NCBI GenBank assembly: GCA_934358405.1
Contig: CAKRKL010000103.1
Location: forward strand, 1-6,946
Reading direction: 5' to 3'
DNA length: 6,946 nucleotides
Origin: an uncultured Blautia sp.
GTDB lineage: Bacteria > Bacillota > Clostridia > Lachnospirales > Lachnospiraceae
A model generated the notes under the pieces. The model was not told the origin of the DNA and ran no database searches. It worked only from the letters and a program-made list of their open reading frames with translations. Numbering within the stretch: position 1 is the stretch's first letter; each line of letters begins with the position of its first letter. This document shows, one piece after another, positions 1 to 5,347 of the stretch. The translations under genes were made by a program, and so were the position numbers.

Positions 1-885
1 CACAGGCTGTATCATCCTATGGACAAATATTTTACCCCTTTTATTTCTGCAAAGCCAAAGAAGAATCTAAGCTTTCAGGAAATCTGCGAGGTATCCCCGG
101 AGCGAAACCAGGGAATGTATGTGGTACCTCAGATTCTCACCTGTAATGCAGAGGATTTTATACGGACAGCGCAGCTTTTGAAGGAGGATTACGGATATGA
201 GGAAGTGAACCTCAATCTTGGCTGCCCCTCCGGGACGGTCACTGCCAAGGGAAAGGGAGCCGGATTTCTTGCAGAGCCCCAGAAGCTGGATGCTTTTCTG
301 GATGAAATCTTTTCCTGCCTGGATATGAAGATTTCCATAAAGACCAGAATCGGCACTCATTATGAGGAGGATTGGGATTATCTTCTTGATATCTATGAGA
401 AATATCCTATCCATGAGCTGATCATCCATCCCAGACTTCAGATTGATATGTACCGGGGTGTGCCTCGTCTGGATGCATTTGAGAAGGCAGCAGGCAGGCT
501 GAAAATGCCTCTTTGCTATAATGGAAATCTGTTTTCAAAGGAAGATTACAGGCGTATTACAGAGCGTTTTCCAAATACAGACTGCTTCATGTACGGCAGA
601 GGGTTGATTACCAACCCGGGACTGGTAAGTGAGCTTCGGGATGGCACACAGCCGGACAAGGCAGTGCTCAGGCAGTTCCATGACAGTCTGCTAAATGAGT
701 ATGAGGAGCTTTTATCCGGTGAGCGAAATGTGCTTTTCCGCATGAAGGAGCTTTGGAGCTACATGGCTGTTTGCTTCACCAATTATGGGAAATATGCGAA
801 GAAAATCAAGAAAGCCCAGCATTTGTCTGAGTATCAGGCTGCTGTCTCAAGCCTGTTTGCAGAGCAGGATTTAGAGTGTGTCTGA
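1..885 (+). CDS. dus: tRNA-dihydrouridine synthase, 5'-truncated by window edge
   Basis: This is an FMN-dependent enzyme that reduces uridine to dihydrouridine in tRNA in the cytoplasm. The frame is open from base 1. The first six codons (HRLYHP) run into MDKYFTPFIS and look like family sequence, so the ATG at 19 is internal; I estimate about 25 N-terminal residues, including the first FMN-binding strand, lie before the window. Seen in order: NLNLGCPS, with the catalytic-type Cys encoded at 223-225, then the GKGAGFL loop, the KISIKTRIG strand, an IHPR segment, CYNGNLFS, and a C-terminal MYGRGLITNPGL, which is the typical phosphate-binding end of the TIM barrel. A helical C-terminal domain follows to the TGA at 883-885. 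No frameshift or missing key residue is visible. Which Dus subfamily (A, B or C) it belongs to cannot be settled by eye. Confidence 0.93.
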   Translation, partial: HRLYHPMDKYFTPFISAKPKKNLSFQEICEVSPERNQGMYVVPQILTCNAEDFIRTAQLLKEDYGYEEVNLNLGCPSGTVTAKGKGAGFLAEPQKLDAFLDEIFSCLDMKISIKTRIGTHYEEDWDYLLDIYEKYPIHELIIHPRLQIDMYRGVPRLDAFEKAAGRLKMPLCYNGNLFSKEDYRRITERFPNTDCFMYGRGLITNPGLVSELRDGTQPDKAVLRQFHDSLLNEYEELLSGERNVLFRMKELWSYMAVCFTNYGKYAKKIKKAQHLSEYQAAVSSLFAEQDLECV

Positions 886-921
886 AAAAGGCTTTCTGCA
901 AGATGTGTGCAAATGATGTTG

Positions 922-951
922 GGGTCAAAAGGTTTTTTGACCTTTTGACCC
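922..951. repeat. Perfect 12-bp inverted repeat between dus and the DUF2284 gene
   Basis: The arm GGGTCAAAAGGT (922-933) and its exact complement ACCTTTTGACCC (940-951) flank a 6-base T-rich loop. The 3' half contains the octamer TTTTGACC twice in tandem (935-942 and 943-950), so the left arm can pair with either copy and two alternative hairpins are possible. There is no T-run after the long hairpin, so it is a poor canonical terminator. The shorter hairpin (923-942) is followed by only four T. It may be a mobile intergenic palindrome or an mRNA-end structure for dus. I have an unverified impression that similar TTTTGACC palindromes recur between genes in Lachnospiraceae. Confidence 0.7.
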
Positions 952-980
952 TGGTATCAAGCAAATACAAGAGGGACAAT

Positions 981-1520
981 ATGTTAGATACGAACCGTTT
1001 TGAAGAATTTATATCTCAGTATCCTATTTATGAATACCGCGTTCTGGATGCTGCAGAGGTGGAGGTGCGGGAACGGGTGCGCACCATCTGTAAGGAAGAG
1101 TGCGAGCGCTATGGAACTACCTGGGCCTGTCCGCCTGCAGTAGGCACTCTTGAGGAATGTGCTGCCCGGATCCACAGCTACAAAAGGGGCATTTTCTTTT
1201 CCAGCGTGGCAGAGGTTTCCGACCTTATGAACATGAAGGAAATGCTGTCCACCAGGGATGCCCACGAGCAGCTCACTACGGAGATGGCGAAATTTCTCCA
1301 GGGCGAGGGCTTTGAGACCTTCACCCTTTCCACAGAGTCCTGTGACCTGTGCGACCGCTGCGCTTATCTGGATGGCAAGCCCTGCCGTTTCCCAGACAGA
1401 ATGCATCCCTGCCTGGAAAGTCACGGTGTGGTTGCCAATGAACTGGTAGAGAAGCATTCTATGGAATACAATCTTGGAGGGAACACCATTTTGTGGTTTT
1501 CCCTGATACTGTTTCGATAA
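981..1520 (+). CDS. DUF2284 family cysteine-rich putative metal-binding protein
   Basis: The product is a 179-residue soluble protein with the layout of the DUF2284 family, annotated generally as predicted metal-binding; the biochemical role is unknown. Cysteines cluster in two places: an N-terminal group at C37, C41, C50 and C60, including the family-typical WACPP, and a C-terminal CDLCDRC (C121, C124, C127) followed by C135 and C144. The spacing suggests an iron-sulfur cluster or zinc site, which is inference. The ATG at 981 is preferred because GAGGG at 971-975 lies 5 bases upstream and the protein then begins at family-like sequence. The same frame is open back to an ATG at 876, but that start would overlap dus and translate the perfect inverted repeat. 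The last residues (ILWFSLILFR) are hydrophobic and may be a strain-specific tail. No functional link to its neighbours is evident. Confidence 0.85.
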   Translation: MLDTNRFEEFISQYPIYEYRVLDAAEVEVRERVRTICKEECERYGTTWACPPAVGTLEECAARIHSYKRGIFFSSVAEVSDLMNMKEMLSTRDAHEQLTTEMAKFLQGEGFETFTLSTESCDLCDRCAYLDGKPCRFPDRMHPCLESHGVVANELVEKHSMEYNLGGNTILWFSLILFR

Positions 1521-1540
1521 ACAGATGTCCGTGTCTGTTT
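1519..1540 (+). other. Small stem-loop at the stop codon of the DUF2284 gene
   Basis: AAACAGA (1519-1525) pairs perfectly with TCTGTTT (1534-1540) around an 8-base loop, and the stem includes the last bases of the TAA stop. It lies just before the larger terminator-like hairpin. The stem is AT-rich and has no T-tail after it, so it is not a terminator alone. It could protect the mRNA end or be incidental. Confidence 0.4.
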
Positions 1541-1543
1541 GCG

Positions 1544-1572
1544 GAATTAAAAAAACTCCTCCCGCATAAGCT
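1544..1572 (+). promoter_or_regulatory. Possible sigma-E-like promoter within the hairpin, for yqfC-yqfD
   Basis: CATAAGCT (1565-1572), in the hairpin loop, resembles the CATACA-T -10 element of mother-cell sigma-E promoters. GAATTAA (1544-1550), 14 bases upstream, is a weak match to the -35. yqfC and yqfD belong to the sigma-E regulon in Bacillus subtilis, which is why this match was sought. A start near 1578-1580 would give an mRNA lacking the left hairpin arm, leaving the yqfC Shine-Dalgarno free. The match is imperfect and could be chance. Confidence 0.35.
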
Positions 1573-1599
1573 GATTATAAAGGCCGGGAGGAGTTTTTT
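1550..1599 (+). terminator. Intrinsic terminator-like hairpin carrying the yqfC ribosome binding site
   Basis: The 15-base arm 1550-1564 (six A, then CTCCTCCCG) is perfectly complementary to 1585-1599 (CGGGAGGAG, then six T), with a 20-base loop that can form a short ATAA/TTAT stem. The GC core followed by a T-run is the form of an intrinsic terminator, and the preceding A-run would make it work on the other strand too. It is well placed to end transcripts of the DUF2284 gene. Oddly, GGGAGGAG in the 3' arm is also the only good Shine-Dalgarno for yqfC, and the T-run ends directly at the yqfC ATG (1600). A transcript reading through from upstream would either stop here or hide the ribosome binding site. 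Confidence 0.8.
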
Positions 1600-1926
1600 A
1601 TGTCTTTAAAAAGCTTTTGCAAGAGGTCTGGGAAGGAAAAAGATTCTGACAGGGATCCGTACAAAATCAGAGAAACGATTCTCACTGCCATGGGGATTCC
1701 CGGCGATCTTGCCTGTAAGGAGCCCATTATCACCCTAACAGGTTCGTCAGGGGCAGTTATTGAAAACTATAAAAGCATTTTGTTTTATTCCGGTGAAAAG
1801 CTGATCCTGCTTACCTGCCGGGGAAAGGTGACCCTTCAGGGGAAAAATCTGGAGATTGCCAGCTATACTCCCATGGAAATGGAAATAAAAGGATTTATCT
1901 TTTGTGTTTTTATGGAGCGAGGATGA
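1600..1926 (+). CDS. yqfC: Sporulation protein YqfC (YabP/YqfC family)
   Basis: The product is a 108-residue protein of the small YabP/YqfC beta-rich family, needed for efficient sporulation in Bacilli and Clostridia and made in the mother cell; its molecular role is not established. Family features seen are GIPGDL near residue 31, the strand pattern IITLTGSSGAVIENYKSI, the turn FYSGEKLILLTCRGKVTLQG, and a closing strand EMEIKGFIFCVFM. The first 30 or so residues are basic and poorly conserved, and make it slightly longer than the roughly 93 residues of the B. subtilis protein. The ATG at 1600 is chosen because GGGAGGAG lies 6 bases upstream. A later ATG at 1690 would begin exactly at the conserved core but has no Shine-Dalgarno. 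The stop overlaps the preferred start of yqfD (ATGA), indicating translational coupling. Confidence 0.88.
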   Translation: MSLKSFCKRSGKEKDSDRDPYKIRETILTAMGIPGDLACKEPIITLTGSSGAVIENYKSILFYSGEKLILLTCRGKVTLQGKNLEIASYTPMEMEIKGFIFCVFMERG

Positions 1927-3164
1927 AAAACCCAAATAAGAAAGGGGCCTGGAAGATGGAAAGTCCTGAAAAAATAGCGCGTGGCTTTGTGAAGCTTTCT
2001 CTGTCCGGAGAGCAGCTGGAACGCTTTTTAAATCTGTGCCGTGGCAGAGGCATTTTGCTGGAAAACATCCGCCCGGTAGAAGAGAAGAAGCTTACCGCTG
2101 TCATTTCCATAGAGGATTTCAGAAGGCTGGCGCCCATACATAGAAAAACCAGGGTTCATATTCATATTCTGGAAAAAAGAGGACTGCCCTTTTTTCTGTA
2201 CAGAAGCTGGCACAGAAAGTGTTTTTTCGCAGGAATCCTGCTGTGTGCAGTTATGCTGCTTTGGCTATCCGGCCATATCTGGAACATTCATATTGACGGA
2301 AATGTAAAAAACTCCACACCTGAGCTTCTGGAATTTCTGGATCAGCAGGGCGTGATTCACGGCATAAATAAGAAAAGTGTAAATTGCTCCAGGATTGCAG
2401 CTATGCTCCGAAAAAATTATCCGGATATTACCTTTGTCTCTGCCAGAGTCCAGGGAACCCGCCTGCTTCTTACTATTCAGGAGGAGGCTCTTAAGGAAAA
2501 ACTTCAGGAAGAAGCCGCGCCTTGCGATCTTGTGGCAGATCTGGACGGGGAAATTGTGTGTATCGTTACAAGACAAGGCGTTCCTATGATGAAAAAAGGT
2601 GATCTTTGCAAAAAGGGGGATATTCTCATATCCGGAACGGTAGAGCTTTTAAACGACAGTCAGGAAGTGGTGCGCACAGAATATGTTCCGGCAGACGGAG
2701 ATATTTATGTGCGCCACCAGATTCCCTATTATCAGGAATTTTCTCTCTCCTATAAGAAAAGGATTGCAGACGGGAAGCCAAAAAGCAGCTGGTATCTGCA
2801 TCTGGGAAACTGGATCGTTGGCGCAGGGGCAGCTTCCCAGGAGCAGCATGTCACCTCTGTAGAGGAGCTTTCCTGGAAGATTACAGAGAATTTTACACTG
2901 CCGATTTCTCTTGGAAAAATCACCCGTACACCTTATCAGCTTGAAGCTGCCCTTTACACCAGAAAACAGGCAGAGGAAAAGGCAGTCAGTGAGCTACGGC
3001 TTTACGAAAAAAGCCTGCTGGCACAAGAGATTACCATTGTGGACACCCGGCTTTCCATTCAGGTAGACAAAACCAGCTGTATTACAAAAGGAACCCTGAC
3101 CGTGGAAGAAAGATGCGGAGAAAAAAGGCAGGTACAAAAAGAAGAGGAAGCATTGGAAAAATAA
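1923..3164 (+). CDS. yqfD: Sporulation protein YqfD
   Basis: The product is a 413-residue membrane protein of the YqfD family, the usual partner of YqfC and required for sporulation. The N-terminal cytoplasmic part (about residues 1-99) contains GFVKLSLSGEQLERFLNLCRG, typical of the family. One transmembrane segment lies at about 100-120 (ILLCAVMLLWLSGHIW). The larger C-terminal part (IHIDGN onward, with a basic, beta-rich region) should face the intermembrane or outer space. The start at 1923 overlaps the yqfC stop and has GGAG five bases upstream at 1914-1917. An ATG at 1902 lies deeper in yqfC with no site of its own, and an ATG at 1956 preceded by an AAAGGGG stretch is a plausible alternative. 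The tail is charged and Lys/Glu-rich. In many Firmicutes phoH follows directly; here it does not. Confidence 0.9.
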   Translation: MKNPNKKGAWKMESPEKIARGFVKLSLSGEQLERFLNLCRGRGILLENIRPVEEKKLTAVISIEDFRRLAPIHRKTRVHIHILEKRGLPFFLYRSWHRKCFFAGILLCAVMLLWLSGHIWNIHIDGNVKNSTPELLEFLDQQGVIHGINKKSVNCSRIAAMLRKNYPDITFVSARVQGTRLLLTIQEEALKEKLQEEAAPCDLVADLDGEIVCIVTRQGVPMMKKGDLCKKGDILISGTVELLNDSQEVVRTEYVPADGDIYVRHQIPYYQEFSLSYKKRIADGKPKSSWYLHLGNWIVGAGAASQEQHVTSVEELSWKITENFTLPISLGKITRTPYQLEAALYTRKQAEEKAVSELRLYEKSLLAQEITIVDTRLSIQVDKTSCITKGTLTVEERCGEKRQVQKEEEALEK

Positions 3165-3166
3165 TG

Positions 3167-3195
3167 TAGACGAAAATAATTATATTTGCTATAAT
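3167..3195 (+). promoter_or_regulatory. Sigma-A-type promoter for the PilZ gene
   Basis: TAGACG (3167-3172, four of six matches to TTGACA) is separated by 17 bases from a perfect TATAAT (3190-3195). The -10 is extended by TGC immediately before it, at 3187-3189. It lies just after the yqfD stop, so transcription would start near 3202 and leave a leader of about 100 bases before the PilZ start codon. It separates the sporulation genes from what follows. Confidence 0.75.
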
Positions 3196-3208
3196 ATGGA
3201 CTGTAATA

Positions 3209-3306
3209 TTGGGAAAAAGCCCCAAATTATGATTCCTACGGGATATATACGTATCAAAATAGAAAGAATGTCTTTGCAGGTGTAAACGCAGAGACTGAGG
3301 AAAAGC
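3209..3306 (+). promoter_or_regulatory. Leader of the PilZ gene with two stem-loops
   Basis: The predicted leader has a small stem TTGGG/CCCAA (3209-3213 with 3221-3225). A stronger stem follows, GTCTTTGC (3270-3277) with GCAGAGAC (3288-3295), eight pairs including one wobble and a 10-base loop. This second stem ends one base before the GAGG Shine-Dalgarno (3297-3300), which is 6 bases from the ATG. Between them is an 8-base palindrome ATACGTAT (3247-3254). I compared it with what I remember of the cyclic-di-GMP riboswitch consensus and did not find the conserved core. It may be a simple structured leader. Confidence 0.4.
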
Positions 3307-3990
3307 ATGGCAGGAGTACTTAACGTAAATCCGGGAACTAAGCTTCGGGTAGCATTTGATGTTCCAATCGGTCAGGAACCGAAATTTAATATGATCTGTA
3401 CCTTTAATAAATCATTAGATGAATCCGCTTTTCTGGTATCCATTCCAATGGTGGATGGAAAGGCACTGGTGCCAGACGAGAATCAGAAGCTGTTGTTTGC
3501 ATACGGTGAAGGAGAAGATGCAGGTATTACCGCCGGATATGTAGACGATATTGTGAAAGCGGGAATCCGCCGTTTCTGGAAGGTACGCCGTGTAACAGAA
3601 CACAGACAGTTTATCAAGCGTGTGGATGTACGTATGAAGGTGGCTCTGCCGGTGAAATACATGCAGGATACATGGGCACTGAATTCAGACGGAGAGATCG
3701 ATCAGGAGCTGGGCGAGACCATGGATATTTCCAACGGCGGTCTTGCAATTTATATGAACCGCTGGTTTGATGTAGGGGAGACCTGCATTTTCACTCTTCC
3801 CAGAATCGGAACTGCCGCAGCAGGAGTTCCGGAGCATGAGGTGGCTGGTGTGATCTGCTGGATGAGAGAGGTACCAAAGGGCGGCAGCTTCCGCTTTGTA
3901 GCCGGTATCCAGCTTCGCTTTGCAGACCAGGAAGAGCGTATCGCCATGCAGAATTATGTAGCCTATGTGAAGAAGAGATACCGATTATAA
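3307..3990 (+). CDS. YcgR-like PilZ-domain protein, putative cyclic-di-GMP receptor
   Basis: The product is a 227-residue soluble cytoplasmic protein with two domains. Residues 1-95 resemble the YcgR N-terminal beta-barrel (NPGTKLRVAF, then SIPMVDGKALVP and the segment ending in FWKVRRV). Residues 96-227 form a PilZ domain. The second PilZ ligand motif is exact: D140-I-S142-N-G-G145, fitting D-x-S-x-x-G. The arginine motif is present but unusual: R100-QFIK-R105 has four residues between the arginines rather than three, with a further R109. Cyclic-di-GMP binding is therefore likely but not certain. PilZ proteins of this shape act by binding the dinucleotide and then a partner protein. The GAGG site is 6 bases from the ATG, and the gene follows its own promoter. 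The next gene begins 4 bases after the stop, so the membrane protein it encodes is the obvious candidate partner (inference). Confidence 0.88.
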   Translation: MAGVLNVNPGTKLRVAFDVPIGQEPKFNMICTFNKSLDESAFLVSIPMVDGKALVPDENQKLLFAYGEGEDAGITAGYVDDIVKAGIRRFWKVRRVTEHRQFIKRVDVRMKVALPVKYMQDTWALNSDGEIDQELGETMDISNGGLAIYMNRWFDVGETCIFTLPRIGTAAAGVPEHEVAGVICWMREVPKGGSFRFVAGIQLRFADQEERIAMQNYVAYVKKRYRL

Positions 3991-3994
3991 GAAT

Positions 3995-5047
3995 ATGAAA
4001 AGAAGAAAGAAGAGGCAGGAGGAAACTGCTGCCCATATGTTAGAGGAGCCAGAAGAGAAGAAATCAGGGAAGTACCTGTCAGAGGAGCCAGAAGAGAAGA
4101 AATCCAGGAAGCGCTTTGGCAGAAAGAAAAAGACCAGTCAGATCGTGCGCATCGAGGAGCTGGAGGAGCTGATGAGCAAATACGGCGAGGGCGCAGATCC
4201 TGAGGACATTGTCAGCATGTACATGCCTCACCGCAGGCGACGCAGAATCGGCGCAGCCCTTCTGCAGCTGGACAGGATGCAGCTTTTACTGATGACACTT
4301 CTTCTCCTGGTAGCGATTTTGTTTATTGCCGCATTTATGCAGGAGAAGATGGGGAATTTTACCATCAACCTGAACCGTCTGGAGCTGTACCGCAGGGGAG
4401 TCAGTATTTCCGAAACCGGAGATTTTACGGATGCAACAGCAAGGCTGTCTGCAAATACAGTGCAGGATGCCACCAATATGTCCATTGAGGATCTTCCGGA
4501 AGACATTGATTCCGTAGAAGGAAATCACAATGGCAAGAATTATATGGCCTATACCTATTATGTGCGCAATGCCGGCAAGGAGGACCTTGGCTATCAGGCA
4601 AGGATCACCCTTGATTCCTGTGCAAAGGGCGCAGAGAAAGCCGTGCGGGTGGCTGTCTGGCGAAACGGAGAACGAACCGTCTATGCAGCACCGGCGGCAG
4701 ACGGAGGAGAAGAGCAGGGCTGTACCAGCTTTGAATCCGATGAAGTGGTTTGCACCTATGAAGAACCTGATTTCCTTGTGGGAAATGTAAACCGTTACAC
4801 AGTGGCAATCTGGATGGAGGGAGATGATCCCGAATGCGTGGATTCCATTATCGGCGGAAGCGTTGAGTTCAGTATGCACATTGATTCAGATTATGATGAT
4901 GAGACAAGCCTTGTATGGAAATTTATCACAGATATCAAGGATACCCTGACCGGCGATAAGCCAATCAATGCGTCAGGAAATGAAGCGCCTAATGACAGCT
5001 ACTATTCAGACAGAGAGATTACCTGGGACACAAGGCGCAATAAATAA
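3995..5047 (+). CDS. Single-pass membrane protein with TasA-like extracellular domain
   Basis: This 350-residue protein is not matched to a named family with certainty. Residues 1-94 are cytoplasmic and highly charged, with a repeated EEPEEKKS block (residues 17-24 and 30-37), basic clusters and an RRRRR run at 80-84. One transmembrane helix lies at about 95-115 (LLLMTLLLLVAILFIAAFM) with no cleavage motif, suggesting an uncleaved anchor with the C-terminus outside. The outer part has NYMAYTYYVRNAG followed by GYQARITLDS, and later RYTVAIWMEGDDPECVDSIIGG. Both patterns resemble strands of SipW-dependent TasA-like proteins. Four outer cysteines are at 209, 243, 253 and 281. The start is uncertain: the ATG at 3995 is 4 bases after the PilZ stop but has no good Shine-Dalgarno, while a strong AGGAGG (4017-4022) precedes an in-frame ATG at 4037 at a long 14-base spacing. 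A role as anchor or assembly factor for the proteins encoded next is inference. Confidence 0.8.
   Translation: MKRRKKRQEETAAHMLEEPEEKKSGKYLSEEPEEKKSRKRFGRKKKTSQIVRIEELEELMSKYGEGADPEDIVSMYMPHRRRRRIGAALLQLDRMQLLLMTLLLLVAILFIAAFMQEKMGNFTINLNRLELYRRGVSISETGDFTDATARLSANTVQDATNMSIEDLPEDIDSVEGNHNGKNYMAYTYYVRNAGKEDLGYQARITLDSCAKGAEKAVRVAVWRNGERTVYAAPAADGGEEQGCTSFESDEVVCTYEEPDFLVGNVNRYTVAIWMEGDDPECVDSIIGGSVEFSMHIDSDYDDETSLVWKFITDIKDTLTGDKPINASGNEAPNDSYYSDREITWDTRRNK
4017..4022 (+). promoter_or_regulatory. Perfect AGGAGG inside the start of the membrane-protein gene
   Basis: This exact Shine-Dalgarno core sits 14 bases before the in-frame ATG at 4037, longer than the usual 5-9. It may direct initiation at residue 15 of the long form, giving a 336-residue protein that begins MLEEPEEKK. 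It may also be only the Gln-Glu-Glu codons of a Lys/Glu-rich N-terminus. It matters because the ATG at 3995 lacks a recognisable site. Confidence 0.35.
4042..4104 (+). repeat. Tandem coding repeat, 39-base period
   Basis: A 24-base block beginning AGAGGAGCCAGAAG occurs identically at 4042-4065 and 4081-4104, so the period is 39 bases or 13 codons. The bases after each copy have diverged. It encodes the twice-repeated EEPEEKKS in the cytoplasmic tail of the membrane protein. Because the unit is a multiple of three, gain or loss of copies would keep the frame. Confidence 0.85.
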
Positions 5048-5053
5048 TGATAT

Positions 5054-5103
5054 GAGCAGTGCCACAACCACTGTTTATATAAATATACCCTTTTTATGAA
5101 GGG
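5054..5103 (+). other. Two small stem-loops after the membrane-protein gene
   Basis: CAGTG (5057-5061) pairs with CACTG (5069-5073), extended by a few weak pairs, and is followed by TTTATATAAATA. Next, CCCTT (5088-5092) pairs with AAGGG (5099-5103). Neither has a convincing GC stem with a T-tail, so no strong terminator separates this gene from the next ones; partial read-through is plausible. A TTGGCA at 5113-5118 resembles a -35 box, but no good -10 lies at the right distance. Confidence 0.3.
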
Positions 5104-5205
5104 ACATATCTTTTGGCAGAAAAAGAGGAAAACGATTTTTTAAACACGCACTACAGACACGCTCTAAAGTGTGGTTTATTACATATCCTGCTATGAGCTG
5201 ATATC

Positions 5206-5254
5206 CTCACCGGAAACGGTTTGAGGAGAATCTCTTTTAACCGGGCCCGGTGAG
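5206..5254 (+). ncRNA. Long stem-loop in the leader of the first SipW-type gene
   Basis: CTCACCGG (5206-5213) pairs perfectly with CCGGTGAG (5247-5254). A 3x3 internal loop (AAA opposite GGC) leads to an inner stem in which 5217-5228 pairs with 5232-5243. That inner stem has eleven pairs, two of them G-U, plus one U-U mismatch, around a three-base loop. The 3' side also contains the 12-base self-complementary ACCGGGCCCGGT, which could dimerise or compete with this fold. The element lies about 95 bases before the start codon in otherwise non-coding sequence. Candidates are a cis-regulatory RNA, a processive antitermination element or a protein-binding site. I do not recognise it as a known riboswitch class. 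Confidence 0.55.
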
Positions 5255-5303
5255 AGCATGAACTGATGGCAGGGGAGTGAAAATTACTTATCACCTTCAG
5301 TCG

Positions 5304-5333
5304 TTCCTCTTTTGGATAGCCAGAAGAAAGGAA
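5304..5333 (+). promoter_or_regulatory. Stem-loop next to the ribosome binding site of the first SipW-type gene
   Basis: TTCC-TCTTTTGG (5304-5315) pairs with CCAGAAGA and GGAA (5320-5333) with one G-U pair and a two-A bulge, loop ATAG. It ends two bases before the GGGAGG Shine-Dalgarno (5336-5341), so it leaves that site open and may stabilise the 5' region of the mRNA. Together with the hairpin at 5206-5254 it makes the leader markedly structured. Confidence 0.45.
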
Positions 5334-5347
5334 ATGGGAGGAATAAT

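Noticed and set aside
19..21. ATG at 19 as the start of the dihydrouridine synthase gene
   Set aside because: The frame is open upstream to base 1 and the preceding residues fit the family. There is no ribosome site, and the N-terminal FMN-binding strand would be missing.
876..980. Longer DUF2284 protein starting at the ATG at 876
   Set aside because: It would overlap the end of dus, translate the perfect inverted repeat and add sequence without family likeness. The ATG at 981 has its own GAGGG site.
984..1457. 157-codon open frame on the minus strand
   Set aside because: It is antisense to the DUF2284 gene, whose cysteine motifs show the + strand is the coding one.
3202..3306. Cyclic-di-GMP riboswitch in the PilZ leader
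   Set aside because: The core elements remembered for both classes of this riboswitch are not visible. A covariance-model search would settle it.
4286..4879. 197-codon open frame on the minus strand
   Set aside because: It lies wholly opposite the membrane-protein gene, its product has no recognisable family features, and it has no promoter or ribosome site that I can see.
5200..5280. Class II cyclic-di-GMP riboswitch in the SipW-type gene leader
   Set aside because: GGAAAC, GGTTT and AACC occur in a similar order, but the expected third helix and pseudoknot segment are absent and the region forms one simple long hairpin.
5312..5347. TTG start at 5312 for the first SipW-type protein
   Set aside because: It lies inside a leader stem-loop without a Shine-Dalgarno. 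The ATG at 5348 has GGGAGG at ideal spacing and gives a normal signal peptide.
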